Positions 55,285 through 63,998 of a stretch of 64,000 bases of DNA are shown here, in pieces. Source of the DNA: an uncultured Dokdonia sp. (lineage in GTDB: Bacteria; Bacteroidota; Bacteroidia; Flavobacteriales; Flavobacteriaceae); contig NZ_CANLOB010000001.1 in assembly GCF_947492815.1 (NCBI RefSeq), positions 434,001 through 498,000 of the forward strand, given 5' to 3'. The notes beneath the pieces were generated by a model that ran no database searches, was not told the DNA's origin, and worked only from the letters and a program-made list of their open reading frames with translations. The position numbers and the translations under genes were made by a program. Numbering within the stretch: position 1 is the stretch's first letter; every line of letters starts with the position of its first letter.

Positions 55285-56802
55285 ATGTCTCAACAAGTAA
55301 GAGTGCGTTTTGCACCTAGCCCAACAGGACCATTACATATAGGAGGTGTTCGTACAGCACTTTTCAATTATCTTTTTGCAAAGAAGCATAACGGTACATT
55401 CGTATTGCGTATAGAAGATACCGATCAAAACAGGTATGTTCCTGGTGCTGAAGAATATATTAAAGAAAGTTTACACTGGTGTGGAATCCCTTTTGATGAA
55501 GGACCAGGTCGTGAAGGTGATTTCGGACCTTATAGACAGAGTGAGCGTAAAGAGACGTATTCCGCTTTCGCGAAAGCGTTATTAGATTCAGGAAATGCAT
55601 ACTATGCTTTTGACACTGCAGAGCAACTTGCTGCACAAAGAAGCCAACTAGAAACTGAAGGAAAAACCTTTATTTACAATTGGCATAATCGTATGCAATT
55701 AGATAACTCTTTGGTACTTTCTGCCGAAGAGGTTCAGCAACGTATTGATGCAGGAGAAGCTTACGTTATTCGTTTTAAAGCACCACAAGATGAAACATTG
55801 TATTTACAAGACGAGGTTCGTGGGGATATTAGAATAGATACAAATATTCTGGATGATAAAGTACTTTTCAAATCTGATGGAATGCCTACCTATCACCTAG
55901 CAAACATTGTAGATGACCATTTGATGGAAATCACACACGTAATACGTGGAGAAGAGTGGTTACCATCGCTTGCTTTGCATATATTGTTATATCGTGCTTT
56001 TGGTTGGGATGCTCCTAAGTTTGCACACCTTCCTTTAATTCTTAAACCTGTAGGAAAAGGAAAACTAGGCAAACGAGATGGTGATAAATTAGGGTTTCCA
56101 GTATTTCCATTACAATGGACAAATCCTGAAACAAATGAGATTACATCAGGCTACAGAGAAGATGGATATTTTCCAGAAGCTGTTGTTAATATGCTTGCTT
56201 TCCTAGGATGGAATCCAGGAACAGAGCAAGAGATTTTTTCTTTAGAAGAACTAGTAGCCGCTTTTGATCTTACACGTGTAAATAAAGCTGGTGCTAAATT
56301 TGATCCAGAAAAAACAAAGTGGTTCCAACAACATTATTTACAACATACTTCTAATGATGTAGTATCTGCTCAATTTATAGAGCTTCTTACAAATAAAGGT
56401 GTTGAGACTTCTTTAGACTATGTAACAACCATTACGGGTCTTATAAAAGAACGTGCCACTTTCGTATCTGATTTATGGAATTTAGGAAGTTATTTCTTTG
56501 AAGCTCCTACATCTTATGATGAAAAAGCAGCTAAAAAAGGATGGAAAGAAGATACAGGAGCGCTTATGGAAAAGGTAGTAACCGTTATAGAAAACGTAGC
56601 AACTTTTGATGCTCCTACCCTTCAAGATGCTGTAAAAGGATGGATTACAAGTAATGAGTTAGGTTTCGGAAAAGTAATGCAACCATTTCGATTAAGTCTT
56701 GTTGGTGCGATGCAAGGACCTGACGTATTTGCTATTGCTGCAACTATTGGTAAAAAAGAAACTATTGCTCGTATTCAAAAAGCAATAGAGACTTTATCAT
56801 AA
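55285..56802 (+). CDS. gltX: Glutamyl-tRNA synthetase
   Basis: A 505-residue class I synthetase charging tRNA-Glu. RFAPSPTGPLHIGG holds the HIGH-type motif and KLGKRDG stands for the KMSKS loop. The C-terminal helical anticodon-binding domain follows. A perfect palindrome is read as AFAKA (YSAFAKALLDSG) in the helix after the Tyr-Arg-Gln-Ser block, where the family has an aligned helix rather than an insertion. Confidence 0.98.
   Translation: MSQQVRVRFAPSPTGPLHIGGVRTALFNYLFAKKHNGTFVLRIEDTDQNRYVPGAEEYIKESLHWCGIPFDEGPGREGDFGPYRQSERKETYSAFAKALLDSGNAYYAFDTAEQLAAQRSQLETEGKTFIYNWHNRMQLDNSLVLSAEEVQQRIDAGEAYVIRFKAPQDETLYLQDEVRGDIRIDTNILDDKVLFKSDGMPTYHLANIVDDHLMEITHVIRGEEWLPSLALHILLYRAFGWDAPKFAHLPLILKPVGKGKLGKRDGDKLGFPVFPLQWTNPETNEITSGYREDGYFPEAVVNMLAFLGWNPGTEQEIFSLEELVAAFDLTRVNKAGAKFDPEKTKWFQQHYLQHTSNDVVSAQFIELLTNKGVETSLDYVTTITGLIKERATFVSDLWNLGSYFFEAPTSYDEKAAKKGWKEDTGALMEKVVTVIENVATFDAPTLQDAVKGWITSNELGFGKVMQPFRLSLVGAMQGPDVFAIAATIGKKETIARIQKAIETLS
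55563..55578. repeat. AFAKA palindrome, perfect 16-mer
   Basis: Exact 16-mer in gltX, read as AFAKA in a helix that normally has similar Ala/Lys-rich residues. Confidence 0.9.
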
Positions 56803-56810
56803 ATTATGAA

Positions 56811-56877
56811 TGTCTATTCGAGCGCAGTGGAGAATCATCGCTCTTCAAACTAGTTCTCGACTGCGCTCGAACGGACA
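56811..56877. repeat. Inverted repeat, dispersed family copy 2
   Basis: 24-base arms (56811-56834 and 56854-56877) match at 21 positions and contain the CGAGCGCAGT core seen at 4163-4202. It lies between the convergent gltX and outer-membrane barrel genes and could end transcription from both sides. Confidence 0.85.
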
Positions 56878-56881
56878 CTAT

Positions 56882-57556
56882 TTATAAATAGAATACAACC
56901 CCAGCAGAGATGAAAGAAGCAGTTCCTTTAAAATCTCTAGCTTCTGAGTCTATAAGCTCTAAATCTTGTTTATTTAATCCATTAAGAATATTGGTAACTC
57001 CATATTGATATTGTACAGTAAGACGTACATTTTCAAAACCACCTGTTAGTCCAACAACTGCAAAAGGATTAATTTTTGATATTTCTTCTATATCACTTCC
57101 TGTTAAATTTGAAAATCCAGCAATTCTTGTATCAGCCTGTCCATCATCTTTAAGGTTCATTTTACCATTCACAAGTAATGCAGGTCCAAAATCTATCGCT
57201 AAATTTTGTCCTATCAAATTATAACTTACTAAGAAATTAAGTTGCGCTCCTATAAAATTATAATCTATTTGATTGTCTATCGCCTGGCTTGCACCTGCTC
57301 CTTGAACAGAGACATTGGCACTCATAAAATCAATACCATATACAATACCCCAATTGTTATAGAGACGTCCTCGGGTCGTAAATCCTCCTTGAAATCCTTC
57401 ACTGCCATCTATATCAAGATTATCACTATCTATAGCCGTAAGTAAAATTCTTCCTTGTAATCCTATTCTATTATAACTACCTGTATTACGATGAGATTGT
57501 GCAAAAGTACAACCAACACTTGCTAAGAATATAAAAATAAAAAGGTGTAATTTCAT
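56882..57556 (-). CDS. Outer-membrane beta-barrel protein
   Basis: A 224-residue protein with a signal peptide (ends CTFAQ) and alternating hydrophobic strands such as GIVYGIDFMSANVSV and VRLTVQYQYGVTNIL, ending in an aromatic-rich strand with terminal FYL, as in porin-family/OmpW-like small barrels of Bacteroidota. I chose the ATG at 57556 because the longer frame hides the signal peptide. Function is unknown. Confidence 0.82.
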   Translation of the reverse strand: MKLHLFIFIFLASVGCTFAQSHRNTGSYNRIGLQGRILLTAIDSDNLDIDGSEGFQGGFTTRGRLYNNWGIVYGIDFMSANVSVQGAGASQAIDNQIDYNFIGAQLNFLVSYNLIGQNLAIDFGPALLVNGKMNLKDDGQADTRIAGFSNLTGSDIEEISKINPFAVVGLTGGFENVRLTVQYQYGVTNILNGLNKQDLELIDSEARDFKGTASFISAGVVFYL

Positions 57557-57605
57557 AGAGATTTGGGGAATTAAGATTGGAGTTATAGTTCGTTTGTTAA
57601 GGTCG

Positions 57606-57613
57606 CAAATGTA
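57606..57613 (-). promoter_or_regulatory. -7 box of the beta-barrel gene
   Basis: TACATTTG on the minus strand, about 50 bases upstream of the ATG at 57556; supports that start. Confidence 0.5.
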
Positions 57614-57715
57614 GTAAATACTAAAAGACTTGTTACTTTTTAGGTATAACGTAGACATATATGTAGTTATTTTAATAACTTCAACACTTTAATTCACTAA
57701 CTAAAAAAGATTATT

Positions 57716-58672
57716 ATGGGTAAATTCTTAATTCCTGTTTTATTATTTTTTGCCATTATCATTATTCTTTCTGGAATATTTATGGTAAAACAACAAACAG
57801 CAGCTATTGTAGAACGATTTGGAAAATTTATAGGCGTACGTAATTCAGGGCTTCAATTTAAAATTCCAATTTTTGATAAAATTGCGGGACGTGTTAATTT
57901 ACGTATTCAACAATTAGATGTTGTTGTAGAAACAAAAACAAAAGATGATGTATTTGTGCGGCTTAAAATCTCAGTACAATTCCAAGTACGTAAAGATGCT
58001 GTGTACGATGCTTTCTATAAATTAGAAAACCCACATGATCAGATTACATCCTATGTATTTGATGTAGTACGTGCAGAGGTTCCAAAAATGAAATTGGATG
58101 ATGTATTTGAGCGTAAAGATGATATTGCGATTGCTGTAAAAGGAGAGCTTAATGAAGCGATGTCTAACTATGGTTTTGATATTATTAAAACACTTGTAAC
58201 TGATATTGATCCTGATTTACAGGTAAAGGAGGCAATGAACCGTATTAATGCAGCTGAGCGTGAAAAAGTAGCTGCTGAGTTTGAAGCAGAAGCAGAGCGT
58301 ATCAAAATTGTTGCAAAAGCACGTGCAGAAGCAGAGTCTAAACGTCTACAAGGACAAGGTATTGCAGACCAACGTCGTGAGATTGCTCGTGGTCTTGAAG
58401 AGTCTGTAGATGTATTAAATAATGTAGGAATTAATTCTCAAGAAGCATCTGCACTTATTGTAGTAACGCAACATTATGATACCCTACAGTCTATGGGTGA
58501 GCAAACCAACTCTAACTTAATCTTAATGCCTAACTCTCCACAAGCGGGAAGTAATATGCTTAATGATATGATCACTTCGTTTGTAGCTTCTAATCAAATA
58601 GGAGAACAAATGAAAAAAGAAAATGAAGCAAAAGGTATTGTAAATAGAAAGAAATCTAGAGGAGACGAGTAA
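57716..58672 (+). CDS. SPFH/band 7 (stomatin-like) membrane protein
   Basis: A 318-residue protein. An N-terminal membrane helix (about 4-22) is followed by the SPFH domain (AAIVERFGKFIGV, QLDVVVETKTKDDVFV), then a long Ala/Glu-rich coiled coil (about 180-240) and a short tail. QmcA and stomatin relatives form membrane cages and help control proteases. There is no NfeD partner beside it. Confidence 0.9.
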   Translation: MGKFLIPVLLFFAIIIILSGIFMVKQQTAAIVERFGKFIGVRNSGLQFKIPIFDKIAGRVNLRIQQLDVVVETKTKDDVFVRLKISVQFQVRKDAVYDAFYKLENPHDQITSYVFDVVRAEVPKMKLDDVFERKDDIAIAVKGELNEAMSNYGFDIIKTLVTDIDPDLQVKEAMNRINAAEREKVAAEFEAEAERIKIVAKARAEAESKRLQGQGIADQRREIARGLEESVDVLNNVGINSQEASALIVVTQHYDTLQSMGEQTNSNLILMPNSPQAGSNMLNDMITSFVASNQIGEQMKKENEAKGIVNRKKSRGDE

Positions 58673-58985
58673 TTTTTTTCTAGATCAATTACCAAAAAAC
58701 GCCGAAGAGATTTCTTCGGCGTTTTTATATATTTTAAATTCTATTGATACAAAATTAAAAAAGAATACTTCTTAACTTCTAATTGCACTAAAAAGCATTT
58801 TAAAGCTCATATAGCCACTTTATTTTTAAAATAGATATAATAGATTTCTATAAAAAAGAAATACATGAAAACCGCTCTAGTAAAGCTATTTTTAATAAGA
58901 AAAACTTATACTTATTTTTATACTATTAGTTTTACTTATTACATGTTTTTAAACCTAAAACGGTCTATTTCTTTTACAATTTCAA
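58673..58985. other. Intergenic region after the SPFH gene
   Basis: Besides the terminator at 58695-58726 it is AT-rich and I see no gene, RNA or repeat. Confidence 0.6.
58695..58726 (+). terminator. Intrinsic terminator of the SPFH gene
   Basis: Fourteen-base-pair stem AAAAACGCCGAAGA/TCTTCGGCGTTTTT with a 4-nt loop and U-rich right arm. Confidence 0.9.
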
Positions 58986-61019
58986 TTAAAATTTAGTAGC
59001 AGCTTCACTCAATAATTCATTGGAATCTTCCTTGGCTTTTTGAACAAATTCTTCAGCGCCTGGAATACTAGAAATTTCTTTTGAGTGCGCTTTCGCGAAA
59101 GCGTATAAACTCTCAATACCCGCCATACGAGTTCCCACTTTTTTTGCGGCTGTGTTAAAAAAGCCTATTACCTCTTCTTCTGTCAAATCTACCGCTAGTT
59201 TTTGGATCGTTTCCATAGTTGCTAGACGTTTCTCTTCTGGAAGATTAGCCAGTTTCTTACCTAACTTATTGATTTGACTCAACGCTGAAGCTTTTTGCTG
59301 AGGCTGTGCTTTTTGTTGCTGTGCTTTATTTTGTTGTGGCTTTGGTTTTTGTTTTGCCCAAGAATCACGCAATCCTACTGTACGATTAAATACCAATTTT
59401 TCTGATGTACTGTCTGTATCTACATTAAAATACCCCATACGCTGAAACTGAAACCTGTCTCCTACCTTCGCCTCTGCTAAATACGGTTCTAAATACCCTG
59501 TAATTACGTTTAGAGAGTTTGGATTGATGTATTCCATAAAATCTTTATCCTTATCTCCATCGGGTGCCTCATGGTTAAATAAGCGATCGTATAAACGTAT
59601 TTCTGCAGGAACGGCATGTGCTATTGACACCCAATGCAACGTCCCTTTTACATGACGTTTAGAGGCTTCTGTACCGCTTCCTGATCTACTTTCTGGGTCA
59701 TACGTACAATGAATTTCTGTTATTGTTCCGTTTGCATCTTTGACAACACTCTCCCCCTTGATGATGTATGCATTTTTTAAACGTACTTCTTTACCGAGTG
59801 TTAATCGGAAAAATTTATTACCTGCTGCTTCCTTAAAATCTTCTCGTTCTATATATAATTCTCCACTAAAAGGAACTTGATGTTCTCCTGCATTAGGGTC
59901 TTCAGGATTATTTTCGGCAGTGAGTACTTCTTCTTGTCCTTCTGGATAATTGGTAATCACCAACTTTACAGGATCTAAAACACCCATCACACGTGTAGCC
60001 GTTTTATTGAGATCTTCTCTTATATTAAATTCTAATAAAGAAACATCAATTACATTTTCACGCTTTGCAACTCCTACTGTATCAATAAATTTACGAATAG
60101 CTGCTGGTGTATATCCTCGTCTACGTAATCCAGAAATGGTAGGCATACGTGGGTCATCCCATCCAGAAACGATATTTTCTTCTACCAAACGTAGTAGCTT
60201 GCGCTTACTCATAATGGTATAACTCAAGTTTAAACGAGCAAATTCGCGTTGTTTTGTACGTACATCTTCTCCTGTATATACTTGGTCTAGAAACCAATCA
60301 TATAGCTTTCTATGAGGCTTAAATTCAAGCGAACATAAACTATGTGAGATTTGTTCTATATAGTCACTTTCTCCGTGGGTCCAATCATACATAGGGTAGA
60401 TACACCAATCGTTTCCTGTACGGTGGTGTTCTTTATACATGATACGATACATCATAGGGTCTCGCATCAACATATTTGGATCAGCCATATCTATTTTTGC
60501 ACGTAAAATGTGTGCTCCAGCTTCAAACTCTCCCTCTTTCATACGGGTAAAAAGATCTAAGTTTTCTGCTACCGAACGATCACGATAAGGCCCTGCAACA
60601 CCTGGCTCTGTGGGGGTTCCCTTTTGTTCGGCAATTTCTTCACTTGTTTGACTATCTACATAGGCTTTTCCGTCTTTAATTAGTTGGATTGCCCAGTCAT
60701 ATAATTTTTGGAAATAATCACTAGAATAACATTCTTTATCCCATTGGTAGCCTAACCAAGCTACATCTTCCTTGATCGCATCTACATATTCTTGCTCTTC
60801 TTTAGCAGGATTAGTATCATCAAAACGCAAGTTTACAGGAGCATTGTAGGTCTCCCCGAGTCCAAAACTGATACAAATCGCTTTACAGTGCCCAATGTGT
60901 AAATACCCATTAGGTTCTGGTGGAAATCGAAATCGCAATTGGTCTTTTGTATAGCCATTTGCTAAGTCGTCTTCTACAATTTGTTCTAAAAAATTCAATG
61001 ATTTATGTATATCACTCAT
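58986..61019 (-). CDS. glnS: Glutaminyl-tRNA synthetase with C-terminal extension
   Basis: A 677-residue class I synthetase. FPPEPNGYLHIGHCK holds HIGH, MSKRKL the KMSKS loop, and GWDDPRMPT the family block. The catalytic and beta-barrel domains end near residue 555 (VGLRDSW). An additional ~120 residues follow: a Gln/Lys/Pro linker and a helical domain (KRLATMETIQKLAVDLTEEE and on) absent from E. coli GlnRS. A perfect palindrome is read as AFAKA in this extension. I chose the ATG at 61019. Confidence 0.96.
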   Translation of the reverse strand: MSDIHKSLNFLEQIVEDDLANGYTKDQLRFRFPPEPNGYLHIGHCKAICISFGLGETYNAPVNLRFDDTNPAKEEQEYVDAIKEDVAWLGYQWDKECYSSDYFQKLYDWAIQLIKDGKAYVDSQTSEEIAEQKGTPTEPGVAGPYRDRSVAENLDLFTRMKEGEFEAGAHILRAKIDMADPNMLMRDPMMYRIMYKEHHRTGNDWCIYPMYDWTHGESDYIEQISHSLCSLEFKPHRKLYDWFLDQVYTGEDVRTKQREFARLNLSYTIMSKRKLLRLVEENIVSGWDDPRMPTISGLRRRGYTPAAIRKFIDTVGVAKRENVIDVSLLEFNIREDLNKTATRVMGVLDPVKLVITNYPEGQEEVLTAENNPEDPNAGEHQVPFSGELYIEREDFKEAAGNKFFRLTLGKEVRLKNAYIIKGESVVKDANGTITEIHCTYDPESRSGSGTEASKRHVKGTLHWVSIAHAVPAEIRLYDRLFNHEAPDGDKDKDFMEYINPNSLNVITGYLEPYLAEAKVGDRFQFQRMGYFNVDTDSTSEKLVFNRTVGLRDSWAKQKPKPQQNKAQQQKAQPQQKASALSQINKLGKKLANLPEEKRLATMETIQKLAVDLTEEEVIGFFNTAAKKVGTRMAGIESLYAFAKAHSKEISSIPGAEEFVQKAKEDSNELLSEAATKF
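59088..59103. repeat. AFAKA palindrome, perfect 16-mer
   Basis: Exact 16-mer in the C-terminal extension of glnS, read as AFAKA. Confidence 0.9.
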
Positions 61020-61150
61020 CTGCCTAAAAATTGAAGGCATAAAATTACGGAAAATCAAGTTGAGAAATTTACCAATAAACTAGTAAGTTTATTAGTGTGG
61101 TAATAAATTACGTATTTTCGGCACTTTAATCCCCAAAATAGGACATATCT

Positions 61151-61981
61151 ATGCTATTCTTTTTCGGTACAAGAGCATCACGAATAAAACAAACACAACT
61201 CGCAGGAAATACTTCTTGTCCTTACTGTGAACAGCAAAACACTTTTATTGCAACTACTTTTGGTCGTTATTTTCATATTTTTTGGATTCCCTTTATTCCC
61301 ATATCAAAAACTACAATACTTGAGTGTTCACATTGTAAAAAATCGTACACTGAAAACGAAGTTCCAGTATCTATAAAAACAAGTTTGCAACGTGATGAAG
61401 AGTTAAATCCTACCAAAAGACCTATTTGGCACGGCTGCGGATGTCTTTTAATAGTCGCAATTATTTTTATCACTATTATTACGTCTATTATGGGTTATCT
61501 TTTTAATAAAGACGAAATTGATGCTAGCTTAAATGATACTAGAAGAGAATATTTAGAACGTGATATTAATAATACTACTGCTTACCCTGAGAGAGCAAAA
61601 GACACTATTTCTACTACATTAAAATCTTGTATTAGTTTATCTATAGAGGGTATTGATACAGATGAAATAAGATACTTATCAAAAATAAATGATACCAAAC
61701 TACTCGTTATTCTTAAAGTAAGTGATATGAAAAATATTGCAGCATCCAGTAGAAAAGAACTTGTATATGCAGCTGAAGAATGTTTAGAATATATTGATAC
61801 AGGTAAAGCAAATGAAATTTATATTGCAGTAGATGGAAATTATAATATGCTCATGGTTAAAACACCTTATGAAAAAGATTTAGGAGGAAGGTTTGCAGAT
61901 GAAAGTTTATTATTACCTTTTTATAGTTCAAGAGCAGAAGAAACAGTTATAGAAACAACTAAAGAAGAGAGTTCAAATTAA
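61151..61981 (+). CDS. Zinc-ribbon membrane protein
   Basis: A 276-residue protein. CPYC (about 24-27) and CSHC (about 57-60) form an N-terminal zinc ribbon typical of the zinc-ribbon_15-type Bacteroidota proteins, with the FHIFWIPFIPI stretch between them. One membrane helix follows (about 98-116), then a helical and beta region outside the membrane that I do not recognise. It precedes folB by one base. Confidence 0.75.
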   Translation: MLFFFGTRASRIKQTQLAGNTSCPYCEQQNTFIATTFGRYFHIFWIPFIPISKTTILECSHCKKSYTENEVPVSIKTSLQRDEELNPTKRPIWHGCGCLLIVAIIFITIITSIMGYLFNKDEIDASLNDTRREYLERDINNTTAYPERAKDTISTTLKSCISLSIEGIDTDEIRYLSKINDTKLLVILKVSDMKNIAASSRKELVYAAEECLEYIDTGKANEIYIAVDGNYNMLMVKTPYEKDLGGRFADESLLLPFYSSRAEETVIETTKEESSN

Positions 61982-61982
61982 T

Positions 61983-62342
61983 ATGGGAAAAATAAGAGTA
62001 ACCAATATTAGAGTATATGCCTATCACGGGTGCTTAACAGAAGAAAAAAAGATAGGGTCTGATTATCGAGTAGATGTTGAGGTAGATGCCGATTTATCAA
62101 AGAGTGCGCAAACAGATCAATTAGGAGATACAGTAGATTATGTACTTCTCAATCATATTGTAAAGGAAGAAATGTCTATGTCTTCTCATTTATTAGAAAC
62201 AGTTTGTGAACGTATTTTACAACGTTTTATAGATCAAGAACCCCTCATTAGACACGCTACTGTTCAGGTTTCTAAATTAAATCCGCCTATTGGAGGTGAT
62301 GTAGAAATGGTCACTGTAGAGCGTAGTAAAAGTAGATCCTAA
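61983..62342 (+). CDS. folB: Dihydroneopterin aldolase
   Basis: A 119-residue enzyme of folate synthesis that removes glycolaldehyde from dihydroneopterin. The Tyr-His-Gly in VYAYHGCLTEEKKIG, the catalytic Glu in LLETVCERI and the Lys in VSKLNPP are conserved. It follows the zinc-ribbon gene directly. Confidence 0.94.
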   Translation: MGKIRVTNIRVYAYHGCLTEEKKIGSDYRVDVEVDADLSKSAQTDQLGDTVDYVLLNHIVKEEMSMSSHLLETVCERILQRFIDQEPLIRHATVQVSKLNPPIGGDVEMVTVERSKSRS

Positions 62343-62404
62343 ATTATATGCATATTTTTATGCTATATTTTTTGTTCTATTTTCTATACTCTTAAAAAAT
62401 ATAT

Positions 62405-62412
62405 TACATTTG
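62405..62412 (+). promoter_or_regulatory. -7 box of tRNA-Cys
   Basis: TACATTTG, 15 bases upstream of the tRNA 5' end. Confidence 0.6.
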
Positions 62413-62427
62413 CAATCACCTTAAAAA

Positions 62428-62498
62428 GGTATCGTGGCCGAGTGGCTAGGCAGTGGTCTGCAACACCATCTACAGCGGTTCGAATCCGCTCGATACCT
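62428..62498 (+). tRNA. tRNA-Cys (anticodon GCA)
   Basis: 71 bases. The acceptor stem GGTATCG pairs with CGATACC. The anticodon loop CTGCAAC gives GCA, and a TTCGAAT loop is enclosed by AGCGG/CCGCT. CCA is not encoded. Confidence 0.95.
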
Positions 62499-62500
62499 CA

Positions 62501-62534
62501 ACAAAAAGAGCTTCATATGTGAAGCTCTTTTTTT
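62501..62534 (+). terminator. Intrinsic terminator of tRNA-Cys
   Basis: Thirteen-base-pair stem AAAAAGAGCTTCA (62503-62515) with its complement from 62520, 4-nt loop, then a T-run. Confidence 0.88.
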
Positions 62535-62610
62535 GTTAGTGAAACTTAACTTTAAAAAAAATGCAACGCAACCCTTTTGTATTCATAGCATCTTATTAAA
62601 AAATAGGCTC

Positions 62611-63009
62611 ATGAATACTCTTAAAAACACCTTACTTCTTTTTGTATGTATCCTTTTTTCTGGATGTTCATTGCCAGATGATGATGTTGGTCCCGAAAAC
62701 CAAGAAGAAGACTTAGAGCTCTTACAAGAGTTATTTGCTGAAATTACAGTAATAGCTGATCAGTCTTGTACTGATGAAACCCTATGGGAATTTGTACCCT
62801 ATGGATCTAAAGCATGTGGTGGTCCTCAAGGATATATTGCCTATCCTACGACTATAGATGTAGAAACATTTTTACTATTGGTAGAAAACTATACAACAGA
62901 AGAATCTATCTATAATGCTACTTATGGTATTGGATCTACTTGTGATGTTACTGCCGAACCGATAGCTGTGATTTGTGAAGACGGAGCTGCTGTATTGGTC
63001 TATGAGTAG
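62611..63009 (+). CDS. Small lipoprotein of unknown function
   Basis: A 132-residue lipoprotein: MNTLKNTLLLFVCILFSGCS ends in the lipobox, followed by an acidic spacer. Four Cys residues in the mature part (SCTD, ACGG, TCDV, ICED) could form two disulfides. I do not recognise the family. The open frame extends back through the tRNA, but the ATG at 62611 is the only start that gives a signal peptide. Confidence 0.75.
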   Translation: MNTLKNTLLLFVCILFSGCSLPDDDVGPENQEEDLELLQELFAEITVIADQSCTDETLWEFVPYGSKACGGPQGYIAYPTTIDVETFLLLVENYTTEESIYNATYGIGSTCDVTAEPIAVICEDGAAVLVYE

Positions 63010-63017
63010 AAATGGTA

Positions 63018-63698
63018 TTACTCTCTACTATCTCGAAAGTTTTCAAGACCTTTTTTAATATCCATTTTGTCTTTCGGTAAAAAGCCTTTTACGGTTAATA
63101 CGAGTCCACAAATAATAAGAATAAGGCCTAGTAATTTTTTTACTTTAAAGATACGTCTAGGTGTGAGATATCCTTTTAATTGCTTTGCTAATACAATTTT
63201 ACCTAAGTCTACTACAAAATAGGTGCTAAGCATAATTCCTAAAAAGGTAAAGAGTCGTACAGGATCATTATCTACTGTAGGTCCAACTACGATAATAACA
63301 CCTAGCCAAATAACAAGAACACCTATATTAATAAAATTAAGTAAAAAGCCTTTTATAAAAAGCTGTAAGTATCCATGTTTTCCTCCTTTTACTCGTGTGG
63401 GATCTAGCATTTCTCGTGTAGGTCTTTTTAGATACATCATCAGACCATATACAATAAGTATGACACCTCCAAAGACATAAAGACCCGGAGCATTACTGAG
63501 GTTTTCTAATAATTGATAACTACTTAAATAAGCTATTCCAATAAATACGATATCGGCTGTAAAGACACCTAAATTGAAGATAATTGCGGCTCTAAATCCT
63601 CTGGTAGCGGCTGTTTCAAGAAGCACAAAAAATACTGGACCTATCATAAATGCCAGTACGAGACCAGAGGTAAGTGCAGCAGGAAAATCTTGAAACAT
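63018..63698 (-). CDS. LysE family amino-acid exporter
   Basis: A 226-residue protein with six hydrophobic segments. The GLVLAFMIGPVFFVLLETA opening holds the conserved Gly-Pro, and AIIFNLGVFTADIVFI follows, as in LysE/RhtB exporters. The substrate is unknown. It converges with the small lipoprotein gene with an 8-base gap. Confidence 0.88.
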   Translation of the reverse strand: MFQDFPAALTSGLVLAFMIGPVFFVLLETAATRGFRAAIIFNLGVFTADIVFIGIAYLSSYQLLENLSNAPGLYVFGGVILIVYGLMMYLKRPTREMLDPTRVKGGKHGYLQLFIKGFLLNFINIGVLVIWLGVIIVVGPTVDNDPVRLFTFLGIMLSTYFVVDLGKIVLAKQLKGYLTPRRIFKVKKLLGLILIICGLVLTVKGFLPKDKMDIKKGLENFRDSRE

Positions 63699-63939
63699 AT
63701 AGTTAAACCCGTATTATGCAATAGAACATCTATTACGTCTTAAAATCACTGCAAAATAAAACGTTTTACTGTATTTTTTAAATATAACCATAGCTATCGC
63801 TATGATAAAATTAAGAAAACACTTTATTTTATTATGCTTTTAACCCTCATTACGAAATTATACTACATAATTCGGGTTGTATCCTTTTACACAAAGTTAG
63901 GGAATGCCAGTTAACCTCCAAAGAACTCTTTGTTATATA

Positions 63940-63955
63940 TGCTTTCGCGAAAGCG
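63940..63955. repeat. AFAKA palindrome, intergenic, 15/16
   Basis: TGCTTTCGCGAAAGCG in intergenic DNA next to a terminator, as with the copy at 2067. Confidence 0.88.
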
Positions 63956-63960
63956 TATAT

Positions 63961-63998
63961 TAAAAAAATAAAGGCATATACAACGTATACACCTTTAT
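63961..63998 (-). terminator. Terminator of a minus-strand gene to the right
   Basis: Arms ATAAAGG..TATAC (63968-63981) and GTATA..CCTTTAT (63985-63998) with one 2-base mismatch step, then a T-run on the minus strand. Confidence 0.6.

Noticed and set aside
62434..62610. Open frame extending from the tRNA-Cys into the small lipoprotein
   Set aside because: It would translate the tRNA and terminator; the ATG at 62611 directly starts a lipoprotein signal.
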